Assembly (NCBI GenBank): GCA_038496445.1
Contig: JALMLS010000578.1
Location: 434,001-498,000, forward strand
Origin: Trichosphaerium sp. ATCC 40318
Lineage: Eukaryota; Discosea; Flabellinia; Trichosidae
Length of the DNA stretch: 64,000 nt
Direction: 5' to 3'
Position 1 is the first letter of the stretch, and the number at the start of each line of letters is the position of its first letter. Position numbers and translations under genes: made by a program. Below, in pieces: positions 34,868-48,560 of this stretch. The notes beneath the pieces were generated by a model. It saw only the letters and a program-made list of their open reading frames with translations. It searched no databases and was not told the origin of the DNA.

Positions 34868-35541
34868 ACGCGTCGCTGACCATTGCAAAACAACAAGACA
34901 ATGAAAAGAAGGAGCAGTAACATAAGAAAGTATTTGCAACAAGGACCGGCATTAATATTCAAAAGAGAACGCGCCACATTTCTTCTGGTGTAAATTTTTA
35001 AGGTGTATGTATTGTTGCTCTAGTGTAAGAGTGTAAAATAATTATACTATCGTAGACCATCACGTTAGTACATGTAGTTAGATAAAAGATAAAGATAAAG
35101 ATGCATATTTATGAAGTTTTCTCGTTGCATCTTTTTTTTCTCGCTTTTTTTTATAACTGACAGCAGCTAACACAATTTTGTACGTGGCCATGTGTGCAGC
35201 TAACCAAATTACCAAGATCTGTGTGAACAAGAGGTCTTTTTATTTGTTGTACTTTAAGTCGGCGTCATAGCCATCCTAAGGTACCTTAGAGTTCGCTGTG
35301 TAGAGATGTGCTTTTTGTTGGAAACGTCTCCCAGTCAACTCGCCCAATTTGTCCCTCTAATGTTTATAGTAAGGTAGTAACTATTCATACTATGAAAACG
35401 AAAGGATTAAATGGTACTGAAAGAATAACTATCAAAAAAAAGCCGGACATTAAACTAATGCTATTGTAGTGACTTCGACGTCAGTTTTAGCGACTGCAAT
35501 GGCTATACAGCCCATGCACGATTTAATTAAATGACGTAAAG
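34868..35541. other. Intergenic region
   Basis: No gene is supported, although upstream exon(s) of the incomplete gene at 35542 should lie here. It contains a short direct repeat (ataaagataaagatgcat, near 35086). Confidence 0.35.
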
Positions 35542-35954
35542 AGCTTGCCGACTTGAAAGGAAGGCAGCACATCGTAAAAAGATCGACAGTAAAGTTGTAA
35601 CTCATCCTGAGACAGCAAAGCGTACCTGTACTTTTTGAATAAAAATAGTCTCTACGGTATCTTTATGTACGGTGTTATCGACCAACGCATCGTGGACAAG
35701 CGTTTAAACAAGGTTTGACCATTAGAGTCAAGATCAACAAACAAGGCACTGTTTTACTTGTGTATTCGACTATCTATCCTCTGGATGCCATCTACGAATT
35801 ATGTAGACATCACGTTCCTTGTGGACCGGCCGTAAAACTCTGTAGAGTCCTAATTGTCGAGAATGGCTTAAATGTCTTACTAGTAAAGAAAAAAGTGTCA
35901 GAAAAATACGTGGCGGCGTGTATGAATTGTTTCCATCAAGTGGTTCGCTCATAA
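35542..35954 (+). CDS. Unrecognised gene, 3' three exons, start not found
   Basis: Exons 35542-35588, 35612-35712 and 35733-35954 join in frame if introns of 23 and 20 nt are removed. The first exon is Lys/Arg-rich (RKAAHRKKID), the second reads LNKNSLYGIFMYGVIDQRI, the third INKQGTVLLVYSTIYPLDAI and ends at TAA 35952-35954. Composition and frame closure suggest coding. I could not find a start codon, so this is a partial model. No family is recognised. The 20-nt intron is at the lower limit of credibility; a one-base frameshift is the alternative. Confidence 0.3.
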
Positions 35955-36324
35955 ACTCTTTATAGAACACGACAAATACATCTTTCGCCGTTAACGTCAG
36001 AAAATCGTTTGGAAACATAATGGCTATAAAATATCGTACCTGCACGTTGTTTTGCATTTGTTTTTGTGCCCAAACGCACAAATAAAATCGATTAAAATCC
36101 CAAATCTCATAGTTATGCGCTCTCTGCATTTTTAAACGCAAGGAGAAATCTGTGAGGTAATTATTAAAGACGAAGCGACATAACCCAATTTCCTTTTTAG
36201 TTCGAATTAAAGAAAAAAAAAGCCTGGCTAAAAATCTGCTGATCAGGTGGCTTACTTTCAATAAAAAGTGCAGGAATATATCTTACTTGGTTATTGTTAA
36301 CGCTGGCTTTGCACCACCGACATC

Positions 36325-36676
36325 TCAGGCGTCTTGGTCCAATGGCAGCCGTTGTGAAACAATGTCTTGTTTGAACACTTTGGCGGTAATATCTTTGGTT
36401 TCATCGTAAACAAGTACGTTCTTTGTCGTCTCGTCAAGCTGAGCGAGCTCTTTCTGCAGCAATCTCTAGTACAAATGTCACGCTTTAAAGCACTTTCTGA
36501 GTACAGTGGTACCTTGAGTTTTCTTATTGTCGTCGGCACATACAAATAACGCCGGAAACGTACGGAATGGTCCACCTTGTACTAACAAAGCTTGGTTTTA
36601 GCGGATGCAAGGCATGTTGGTACGTACACGCGTTTTTTTTCACTATACATGCTTTTGTTAACCTCATAATAGGCAT
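36325..36676 (-). CDS. Small unknown protein, about 80 aa, 3 exons
   Basis: Exons 36676-36628, 36581-36513 and 36449-36325 (243 nt) with donors GTACGT and GTACCA. The model reads MPIMRLTKACIVKKNA, then GGPFRTFPALFVCADDNKK, then an acidic-basic helix (ELAQLDETTKNVLVYDETK) to a TGA. The composition is strongly coding-like. No family is certain; the last exon weakly recalls prefoldin-type helices, which I do not claim. Confidence 0.4.
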
Positions 36677-37147
36677 ACTACAATAATTGTAGGTCATGAG
36701 ATGCTTCAAATGTATGCTTTGCGTAATATAAAGTCCAAAGCTGTGATTTATATTGAAAAGTTGACTTAAGAATAACAATTTATTTTTTTATTGTTAATTT
36801 TAAGAAGGGCTGGTGTAGTGGGGATTCAGCTATGAATTCACAAAGAAATCTGTTTCGGGACATCGAAAAAAAAAGTCTCCGAGTGTGAACAGAATAACAG
36901 TTTTTTTCATGTTTTCCGATCAACGTGCAGATTCTTTCTTTTTCTAGCAGCATTTTTTAAAACGCTCGGAAACAATATGGTTGAGGTATAAATTGGAGGT
37001 TAATCGTATTAACAGTAGTCGTACAACTGACAAATATTATTCTTTATTAGATTTTTTATTAAAACTGTATGTAAAATGCAATAGGGAGGGTTATAGTCGC
37101 ATGGATTGATTGCATGGCGTATTATTTCGTTTCTTTTAGTATTAGTT
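36677..37147. other. Intergenic region
   Basis: No gene is supported. It holds A/T tracts and the 3' UTR of the cupin gene (-). Confidence 0.4.
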
Positions 37148-37996
37148 TTACTTAAACCAACACGGTTGGTCTACTGTTGGCTCGTATTTAGGAAATTGAA
37201 CCATAACCTAGTGATTTGTTGAGAAAATAAATAGGAAAAAGTTTCGGCAATTTTCCAATTGGATGTACGGACAAATTGCTTCCCGACTTACCAGAATCAG
37301 TGGCTCGTCTCCAACGACTTCGGATTTGTGACCTAGAGTTGCTCGCTGGTCATTTCCAAAATATAAATCACCTTGCTTAAAGGTATGTTCTGTTCCGTCC
37401 ATAGTCGTCCATTTACCACCTAAGTGCTCCGTTACATGTTGTTTGTGCGTTATATATAGGCAAGTTGGTTTTAAAACACATACTTCCAGATAAGAATACA
37501 ACCATTTGTGGTACAGGATCTATCAGAAGAGACTAGTTAGTCTCAATACCAAAATTGGTTTTTTTTTTGACAACTTCCTAAAAAAAGTTTACTACCTGAA
37601 TGATACGCTCCTACCCACCCAACAGGTAAAATAGCAAAGTTTATATTGGCTCCAAGTTTTCTGTCAATCCATAGAGGAGGCATTCCTTTCAAGTAATCAA
37701 CGTAAGTCCACTACAACACAAGTTACAAAGAAAAAATGCGAACAGCTCAAATCACTTTTGTAAAAAAAAATTCGCTCAGTCTTATCAGCGTACATTGGTT
37801 AGAGCGCACTCTGCAAAATGACTTGTTCCATTTGAATCTGCCCAATTATGCCAATATGTGTATTTAGGTATCGATGGGATTGTGACATCGCTGGTGGCTG
37901 ATGTTAAGGCGAAACTAGCCAAAACGATAGCTACTATAACTGTTACAGTATTCTAATGCCCAGTAAGTACTAATAAGCTCCTTGGGTGCGCACCAT
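37148..37996 (-). CDS. Secreted cupin-like protein, 166 aa
   Basis: Exons: 37996-37994 (ATG only), 37952-37794, 37710-37596, 37519-37484, 37419-37292, 37207-37148 (501 nt, closes in frame). The start codon alone forms the first coding exon; splicing gives the signal peptide MNTVTVIVAIVLASFALTSA. The C-terminal half has the cupin barrel pattern GGKWTTMDGTEHTFKQGDLY with FGNDQRATLGHKS and GDEPLIL, ending in PCWFK. The HxS after the second strand set could bind a metal, but the classical first cupin motif is weak, so catalysis is not assured. It is probably an extracellular or lumenal small-molecule-binding or enzymatic cupin. Intron phases all agree. Confidence 0.7.
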
Positions 37997-38199
37997 GTTG
38001 ATTTTTGACTAACAGCTTGTACTCAATTCAACAAACTAACGAATTCGTTAAGTGTGTATTCGTGGCGCTTGCTCCTTTCTTGGTTGAGTAAAGTTAGCTC
38101 TTGGTCAAAAAAACTGTAACTTGTGTTGATTTTTACAGAACTTTTCATTCACACGTGCGTCGTACGACGGCCAAAGATAAATGAAAAAAAAAGCTGTTT

Positions 38200-41100
38200 A
38201 TGGCAGAATATACAGCACAATCTGATAGTGTAGACTCATGCATTGGCCTTACAGACATGGTTGAAGGGAATCGAGGCCTATTAGATGATTTTGAACTCGT
38301 AGAAGCTGAAGAGTCCCCTGAGTCGTATTCTAGCGCCTATGAAAAGAAAGCAAAGGTAGAAGCGCGAATTGTTTACCAACCTGAAGAAATGTTTGAAGAC
38401 ACTCGACATACGGTACATAAAGCTTTTGAGACATCACCTGGTGTTGGTTTTCTCCAAGTGTCAGTTTGTGTGTTCTGACTTTTCGGCTAGTTCTACAAAA
38501 TCGAACTAAGCCGCAATGGCACCTCGTACGCGCTGCACAATCGTATTAGACTATTAACTAACGCGTAAAATGCTAGTCAATTTGCAAAGCGACGATACAG
38601 CGAACTGTTACTACTGCATAAATGGGTACTACAATCATATGCCAAATAGCAAACAAGCGGCGTTAATAATATCCGATCGTTACTTTAACCGTTAGTGGTT
38701 GACATGCGTTTTTGACAGCATAACACGCTGCTGTGTAGCGAACTCGAAGATCCAGTTCTAACTATTTTTTTTTTTGTAGATTGGCTCAACTTTTCCTAGT
38801 CTCTCATTTCCTACTTTTCCTCATGGTGGCTTATTTGTGAATAAATCAAAAAGACTAAAAAAATTAAAGAGATGGTTGGATGCAGTCTCATTAGATCCTA
38901 TTATTCCAAACTCTTTTGAGTTCCTAAACTTCTTTGAGTGCGTTGCTTTTCTTATCTCGAAGGATTAGTTATGGCTACCTAACTTTGTCAAAAGAGTAGA
39001 ACAAGAAAAGTTTATCACTGATCTTGATGGTCCACTGTGTGGTACTTTGAATGTGCATGTTATAGGTATCTATGGCTTAGCTGAGGCGTACAAAGGTATA
39101 AGATTTATTTCTTCTCTCCATTGAATTTTCTGATCGATTGTTTGAACCACGTGGTTGAAATACTTGACTTTGTGTCCCTTCAATCTTTTTTTTACAAGAA
39201 CAAATCTTTTCAACCCACGTGATTTGTTTGAAGACTTTTGAATAAGAGTAAACATCGTACAATTATACCACTTGCTTCAAAGTCTTACGATTTTATGAAG
39301 ATATCTATTGCCAATTCACACAGGCGAGACCAATTTGCTTAGAACTACTGGTACGTTGAACAGCAAATTCTTTCAACAAAAAAAATAGAGTTTACAATGT
39401 GTTGTTTAAGAATGAAGACTTTGGAGCAGTACCTCGCCCTACAAAGATAAATACAGACAAGATAAGCGGACCGACAAAGAATCCAGAGTTTCACAGCAGC
39501 TTTCAGTTCTCTATTGTGAATACAAAAGCACCAGTACAGTTTACTTTTATACTGAATGACCAATATCATGTGACATGCTTCTAATTTTGTAATAGATGCG
39601 TTTGCATGTATTTTCTGGATGTAAGCGACTTGGGTTTGCTACATTATGCCCACGTGCCGCCACATCTCAAAGCAAATATTTTTGGATTGATATTAAAGTA
39701 AGTAACAGCGCTAGAGTATACAACACCCATCTCCCTCAATGGCTGACTAGGGTCCCCAAGGAGGTTTCCCAGTTTCTGGAAGTATAAAGCTACAAATACA
39801 GTTCAAAGCAGGCATACATGATTTGAAAACAATTGCTGTCAGCAAAAAACAAGATAAAGCAGTAGTGCAGCTAGACAAAACAACACTATTCCTTGGAGAA
39901 CAAATAGAAGGAACTGCGACTTTTCAATTAAACAGTACTGATGTAGAAAAACTTATCAGCTGTCGGATAGCTTTCATAGGTACTTGCTTTAGGTTTAATT
40001 GAATGCATGATAACACTAACTCCAAAAAAGGTGTTCAACATGTTTCTTGGAGCGACGGAAAACAGACTTACAGGTAACACTATGATATACGATATATGAC
40101 TTATGCACACATCGGTAGTAAAACGAAAACTATCCTTGATCAAACTCTTTATAACATCACACAACTTGACAGTGTTTTTGTTGTATGTAACATTTCTTCG
40201 AAACAACATTAGTGTGATAGTTTTTCTCGTAGCCTGGTGTACAGACTGTAACATTCAGTCAACCGATTCCTTTTGATATGCCACCGACTTTCGCGTTTAA
40301 AGATTTAGATGCTAGTGGATGGACGAGGTACAGTGTGAACCTTTACCTCAAAAGAAAACGAGCAGTTGGCACTTCATTAAAAACAAGTACGCTTACTATA
40401 TCCTTGTGCTCTCATAATGTTTGTTTTCAGTAAAGATACCAGTTATATTAAAAAGATGCATGCTTGCACAAGAGAAGCCAGTTCCAAACGTGTATCAAAG
40501 ATCAGATAGCATCTCAGTTCGAAAAAATCAGAGAAGAAAACTAAAAGTTAGCTTTGATAAGAAGTTCATAGTACCTGGACAAAGTATAAACGCACGTATT
40601 GTACGTGTAATACCTTATTGACTATTCCTCAAAATCTTTATTCAACAAAAGCCCTTGTAAACAGAATTATCCAGTCACTAGTGACTGCTGGCTTTTTGTT
40701 CTATGAAGTTAAGTCCTGTTACTTCTCTAATTTCTTTAGTGTCTTTTCAACAGCACAGAATACACAACAACAAGTCTACAAGTAGTCTTAAATACAGTAA
40801 GGATAATGAAATCATGCAAGAGCTATGAATCAGCATGGACACAAAATATACAGACTAAGAAACTATGGAAAAACAAAACCAAGTGCCACTGTGAGCCAGG
40901 TCAAACGTACACGTATTTCTGTTTTGTAACTTCAGTGTACTAATTTTTTTTGTTTATATGTATAGTGTGAATTTGTGCCTTTGTATTAAGCTACCTAAAT
41001 CCTGCTCTGTTCCTACTATAGATACACCCAAATCCCCTCTTGTAGTAAAGTATAATGTTAGGGTTGTAGTTAATTTTAAAGAATTACTTGTAAGGTACGA

Positions 41101-41209
41101 TGATAGACTCTTTTTTTTTTATTCCTTTTTATTTTTTACAACTTTTTCAAGTAACATGGATACAATTGCACCTATCACTGTTTTACAAAATGAACCAAAT
41201 AAAGACTGA
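38200..41209 (+). CDS. PX-like / C2 / arrestin multidomain protein, 592 aa
   Basis: Exons: 38200-38457, 38780-38941, 38969-39095, 39324-39350, 39391-39569, 39596-39697, 39751-39979, 40031-40073, 40259-40386, 40431-40600, 40740-40906, 40966-41094, 41152-41209 (1,779 nt). Residues 1-85 are acidic. About 86-140 resemble the C-terminal half of a PX domain (FPSLSFPTFP, LKKLKRWLDAVSLDP). About 165-285 form a C2 domain (GTLNVHVIG..., NPEFHSSFQF, RLGFATL). From about 300 there is an arrestin fold (AVVQLDKTTLFLGEQIEG, IPFDMPPTFAF, then a second beta-sandwich ending APITVL). The two lipid-binding modules suggest a membrane-recruited adaptor in trafficking or receptor regulation. The PX N-terminal strands are missing, so an exon may hide in the 322-nt intron 1. 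Introns of 27 nt (38942-38968) and 26 nt (39570-39595) are needed to keep the frame. Confidence 0.7.
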
Positions 41210-41482
41210 AATTGTAGTCAAAAAATAAAATGTACATATGTATATTGCTTATGCGGATTTCTGTTGTTTTTTCAGCAAGTTTGAGACTTACACTTTTTTT
41301 CTTGTTAAGTTCGAATGCAGAAAAACGACAACATTTCACAGAATTTATTCTATCCATCTTGCTGACATACGTGATTACGGCTTTATTATGCTATTTTAAG
41401 TTACTGAATCAATAGTCTTGCATTTTCGTTTTTTGTGTTTGCAACAACCAAAAATAACACCCGAATACAAACCAGTACGCCA

Positions 41483-43661
41483 ATGAGTACGTTTCCACGT
41501 TATATAATTAACAAAAGGTTAATATTGTTTAAAAAGGTAAGGAGCCTATAAGTATTGAAACTGATGCGTGTTTGAACGTCTGTTACCACTGGAAGCAAGC
41601 TAATACATCTTCAAACCAATTCTGTGTACCTCCTCATGTTTACGATATAGACATTGCTGTAACAGCATTCGACGATGTGCGTAGTACCTAACGCGTATTC
41701 GCATGGCGTTTACTGGCCTTTAGCACGCGAATGCCACAGAAGCCGTATTTTACAACAACAAGAGGAACTCCGGCGGCAGCATAGAGTTTCTGGACGACGA
41801 AGACGACTTTGATCAAGTTATAACTGTAGACTTTGCAAAATTAGAGCAAAGCATCAAATCACTTGCAATAACACTAACATGCCATGGAGGATTCAGTCTT
41901 AAGGATATCAACGCCGCTAAATGTTCTATTTACAACGCTGACACAAATCAACGCACGCCACATTTGCTTCAAATTTGTGTCAAGTAAGCCTGACTTAACG
42001 GTAGCATACGGTGATGTCAAGGCTTCTGCTGCGGGTGATTCATCTGGTGTGCTTGTGGCCATCGTTTATCGAATGCATGAAGAGGAACCTTGGGTCCTTA
42101 AGTACCTTGCAAAACCAGTATTAGGCACGTTAACAAGTTCAATTAAGTGAACCATTGTGGTTTTTTTTGACACTTTCGCTGACTTGCCTTCAGCATGTAG
42201 TTTCGAACACGTGATACCATATGTACAAGATGTATTAAGAGATATTGGCATTGTATCAGAGACAGAGGAACCACGTGATGCGCCAACGTTTAACACAAAA
42301 AAGAGTATGTTTGTTTGTATTTTTGAAGGTGTTAACATTGGTTGTAGAGAGTGTTGTACCGTACATTGCCAGTCTTAAGTGTAACCAAGAAAAAATCGAT
42401 AGCCATAAGGAAATAACATTTGGTACTTCGTTGTGTACAGTAAACCGAGGTAAAGATTTGCCTCGCTTGCTCCCAATCACTGTCGTGAGTACCGAGACTG
42501 GTTTTCTACGGGCTATTAATACCAAGTACAAAATCTAGTGGAACTAATCATTTACTGATCTATTACTTAGAAAAAGTACCAAAGGAGCCTTTAGCATGGA
42601 GAGTAAGAATGTAGGTCTTCACTCTGATAATAGAATTCGGACTGTTACCATACGACCTTCAAAGCTTCCCTTGGACATCACTGACGTGTTTGTAGCGGTG
42701 CGCACGTGCTGTCTTAACAGCACAATCCTCACCTGACTTTTGGTACTATTTGTAGGTCACAAGTGCCCATGAACAGATTAAACTCTCGCTGTGTGAGGAT
42801 AAACTTCGTGTGGGATACACTGAAGAAAGTCATAAGTGGAGAAACATATTCCGTGCTAGTACAAACAGAGTTTTAGTGTTCTAGTCATGACACTAATAGA
42901 TTTCTTTTCTAGAGGGTAATGTCAACACAGCCACTCTTGGGGCTTTAATATGGACAAAGGAAGGTTGGGTACTGTGGAAGCTTAGGTAAGTAGATCTTGG
43001 GTTGTGAAGATTTTTTTTATTTTTGCTAAGGTTGCCAGTGGTGCTGACGTCGCTCATGGGCTTGATAACCCAAATAAGAAACTCTAAAAAATACAAAGAT
43101 GCCACAAGAGAAAGGCCACAGCGTGAGAAAGAGGCTCCCAAACTCACTGAGATGATAAAAGTGTTTGGTAAGCTAGCGGATATAAGCCTTTCTTGCTTAT
43201 AGCGGAACCTTATTTGCATACAAATAGTTCACAGTGGGACTGGACTAGCTGCTAAGGATCTCAACGGTAAAAGTGATCCTTATTATAAACTACGATGGAG
43301 CAACAAGAAGGAATACGAGTATAAATCAAACACGTGCCAAAAGACTTTATCGCCAATTTGGTACAGAACAGCACATGTTAAGAAACCTACAGATTGGGAT
43401 CCAGATGTAACACTTATTATAGAAGTATTTGACAAAGACCTCATTGGGTAAAGTCATTTTATAAAGCTACAATCACTGTACTAACACAAACATAGAAAGG
43501 ATGATTTTTTGGGTGTTGTTGCAATCGATGCAAAGAAGATATTCCTTGACACTCACGTGAAGAAAAAGAAACTGACTTTAGAAGAATCTAGGAAGTATCC
43601 AGGGAAAGTATCAGGCTACATAAAAGTTTCCTACTCTGGTAGCCAGGTAAAAAAGCTGTGA
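41483..43661 (+). CDS. TerD / TerD-like / C2 protein, 509 aa
   Basis: Exons: 41483-41486, 41537-41676, 41724-41978, 42022-42136, 42194-42304, 42348-42449, 42571-42610, 42634-42697, 42756-42858, 42913-42985, 43031-43167, 43228-43447, 43496-43661 (1,530 nt). The first exon holds only ATGA. Residues about 5-165 are a TerD (tellurium/stress) domain: YDIDIAVTAFDD, the Ca-site-like LDDEDDFDQVI, and WVLKYLAKP. About 170-320 look like a second, degenerate TerD (LDITDVFVAVTSAHEQIKL, GALIWTKEGWVLWK). About 360-505 form a C2 domain (AAKDLNGKSDPYYKLRW, WDPDVTLIIEVFDKDLIGK) with aspartates placed for calcium. Both module types bind Ca2+, so a Ca2+-dependent membrane-associated stress or signalling role is inferred. 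The junctions at 41978/42022 and 42136/42194 use weak donors (GTCAAG, GTTCAA). A 23-nt intron (42611-42633) is required. Confidence 0.7.
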
Positions 43662-44116
43662 GTTTCATGCTGTGTCTTTGTTTCAACGTCACAAGCAAAC
43701 TCTAAACAGTGTTCTGACAATAATTTGCAGTCACTACTATTCAAATCTTGTTCGAAACGAATTTCTTCGGTAGCAGACTGAACCTGGGCCAACTTTAGAC
43801 CTCTGTGCCGGTGAGATAATTTTTTGGAGTAAACCCCTTTGTAAAATAAAACCACGTGTTTATTAAATTTAATTCCATGTTTTTTTACGAAGGGTATGAC
43901 GTATGCAAATGAAAGGTACAATTGAAACAAAGGATTTACAGCTTTCAAATACCTCAATGTAATGTGATGTTAAAGTAATTTTAAGGGTGTCACAAAGCTA
44001 CTATTTCAGTATGTACCAGAGTGCTATTTAATTTTGGTTTTTATTCATTTATTACAAGGCTTAACCAACTTCTAACAAACAATTTGTGCTATTATTTCCT
44101 ACCAAATCATACTAAC
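43662..44116. other. Convergent intergenic region; weak minus-strand frame
   Basis: A 108-codon minus-strand frame (43631-43957) overlaps the 3' end of the TerD/C2 gene. It has coding-like stretches (EEIRFEQDLNSSDCKLLSEH) and a possible intron carrying CACGTG, but no complete model could be built, so I leave it as unproven. Confidence 0.3.
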
Positions 44117-46110
44117 TTATAAAATAGTACAAAATCTTCTGCGTGCTAAAGAGGATAACCCAGTTAGAAAACAGAAAAGAAAAAAAAAAGGAAAAAAAGA
44201 AGAAAAAAAAAGAAGAAAAAGAAAAAAAGAAGGAAATGCCAAACCAGGTATCACGTACGCGGTGGAGCTTCTGAATCTTGTAATGATTCTGAAGTATCTT
44301 CCTCTTGTGGTTGATTAACCTTTTTCTTTGGTTGACTTTTCTTTTCCTCAGGTTTTTCTTCTTTCTTATTTTCTTCCTCTTTTTCTTCTTTCTCTTCTTT
44401 TCCTTTTTCCTTTTTGTCTTCTTCCTTAGTATCGGTGTCTTCATCTTTTGCTTGTAGAGGATCATTGACCTGTTCTTCGCCTTCAGGTGCGCTTGTAGTG
44501 GTTTGAACTTCTGTTGTTTCTTCCTTAGGTTCTTCCTCTTCAGGTGATTCGTCTTTATCATCTTCACCAGGTTTTTCATCTTCAGGTTCTTGTTCAGGAA
44601 CAGGCTCAGGCTCTTTAACTTGTTCAGATTCTGGTTCCTCTGATGGCTCTTTGGCTTGTGCAGGTTCTTGTTCAGGAACTGATTCAGGCTCTTCAACTTG
44701 CTCAGGTTCCGGCTCTTGTGCAGGTTCTGGTTCTGGTTCTTGCTCTTGTACAGCCTCAGGTTCAGGTTCAGGTTCTGGTTCTTGTTCAGGCTCTGGTTCT
44801 TGTGCAGGTTCAGGTTCAGGCTCTTGTGCAGCCTCAGGTTCTGGCTCCGGTTCTTCAACTTGTGCCTGCTCTGGTTCAGGTTCTTGTTCAGGCTCTGGCT
44901 CTTGTGCAACCTCAGGTTCAGGTTCCGGCTCCTGTGCAGGTTCAGGTTCAGGTTCAGGTTCTGGTTCTTGTTCAGGTTCTGGTTCCGGCTCTTGTGCAGG
45001 TTCAGGTTCTGGCTCTTGTGCAGGTTCTGGTTTTGGTTCTGGTTCTTGTGCAGGTTCAGGTTCAGGTTCAGGTTCTGGCTCAGGTTCTGGATCTTGTTCA
45101 GGTTCTGGTTCCGGCTCTTGAGCAGGCTCAGGTTCTGGTTCTTGCTCAGTTTCAGGTTCCTGTTCTGGATCTTGTGCAGCCTCAGGTTCTGGTTCAGACG
45201 TTTCAACAGGTGTTGTGTCAGGCTCAGGGTCTTCTGCAGGCTCTTGAACTGGTTCCTCGACTTGTTCAGGCTCTTCGACTTGTTCAGGTTCTGGTTCAGG
45301 TTCAGGTTCTGGTTCTTGTGCAGGTTCAGGTTCTTGTTCAGGTTCTGGTTCTTGTGCCTGTGCAGTTCAGGTTCTGGTTCTTGTGCAGGTTCAGGTTCTG
45401 GCTCTTCATTTTCTTTTACATCACTATCTGCTTGTTCGTCATCTTGTATTGGTTCGTCATTATCTTCATCCTTTTGTTGCTCTTCTGCCTCTTCTGTTTC
45501 TTGTGGTTTGATATTATCCTTTAAAACGAAGATTAGCACGTGTGAATAAAATATCTAAAAATAACCGAAGCATAAACAATTTTATTCCGTTATCTATCTT
45601 TTTCTAAACAACACAATCTGAAGGCTTACTAACAACCACAAATGCCATAAAAAACTTTAAAAAAAAATCATCAAAAATTATTTAGTTAATTACCTCCACT
45701 GTAGTAGCTTCTTTATCGCCGAATACATCATTTATTATCTTCCCCACCATATCTGTATGAACTCTATTATCTCCATCATCCCATTGATCGCCTACCTAAC
45801 GAACAATCGATTAAAACCGTCTCCAATTCTGATCGTTATTTTTTCCAAAAAAAATAAAACGCAACAACAAAAAACCGTTTTTGCTCAGAACCACAAATAT
45901 AATGTCACGTGACAATAATCTGGACCATAAAAAAATAATGCGTACTTTGTATTTATACTCAAAAGCGCTTTCAATAGTAAGCTTTGATTCCCATACGCCT
46001 TCGCCAATGTCATTCATTTCAACGCCTTTTTCCCAATCGCCATCAAATCCCATCAAAGTCACTTGTGTGACGTCTTCGCCACATTTTAATCGAAAAATCG
46101 TCTCTGTCAT
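44117..46110 (-). CDS. CBM48 (AMPK-beta-type) domain with long Glu-Pro tail and CAAX-like end; frame broken in repeat
   Basis: Exons 46110-45946, 45795-45694, 45518-44259, 44145-44117. Residues 1-75 form a glycogen-binding CBM48 domain of AMPK-beta type ([37 protein letters not shown]). The rest is an acidic tail dominated by [11 protein letters not shown] repeats, then Glu/Lys-rich sequence. The last exon ends RRFCTIL, a CAAX-type prenylation box (geranylgeranyl-type Leu). Exon 3 is one base short of frame: at about 45366 the repeat gtgcaggttcagg appears as gtgcagttcagg. All other junctions agree, so a single-base deletion (sequencing error, allele or recent loss) is the only fault. Likely role: a membrane-tethered glycan or glycogen adaptor. 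Confidence 0.7.
44575..45415. repeat. Hexanucleotide-based (Glu-Pro)n coding minisatellite
   Basis: Variants of the 6-bp units GGTTCA, GGTTCT, GGCTCT and GGTTCC, in 18- to 30-bp higher-order blocks (tgtgcaggttcaggttct), encode EPEP, AQEP and QEPEP on the minus strand. Such arrays mutate by slippage and are prone to assembly errors, which fits the one-base loss inside. Confidence 0.85.
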
Positions 46111-48293
<2,183 letters not shown>

Positions 48294-48560
48294 TGCTACG
48301 CAGTGCTTTTCGATTTTCGTGAGACCGCCGTAAAATGATGTAGCTGCCCGTGTAAAATAAAAGTCATATTTATCGGTGTATGCGCCTCTTATGGCGATGC
48401 AATTAGTTGTACTATGCCGCGTAGTAGTGCAGTATGTCGTACCTGCGCCGAGTTAAGTAACAACCTACAAAGTACGTTAAGTTTTCTCTGGCTCTAAGGC
48501 AAAATTACTGCTTATTCCACCATTCAACAGCGCCATTTTTTAGTCTTATAAACAATACTA

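Noticed and set aside
36325-36449. Similarity of the last exon to prefoldin subunit 6.
   Set aside because: Only a few helix residues agree and the full protein is too short and otherwise unlike prefoldin.
43631-43957. Minus-strand 108-codon ORF overlapping the end of the TerD/C2 gene.
   Set aside because: It lacks a convincing start and splice structure and lies antisense to a well-supported C2 exon.
44643-45549. Long plus-strand ORFs (up to about 290 codons) opposite the Glu-Pro repeat.
   Set aside because: They are shadows of a hexanucleotide repeat, which is open in all frames, and give only monotonous Gly/Ser, Gln/Val/Leu or Phe/Arg runs.
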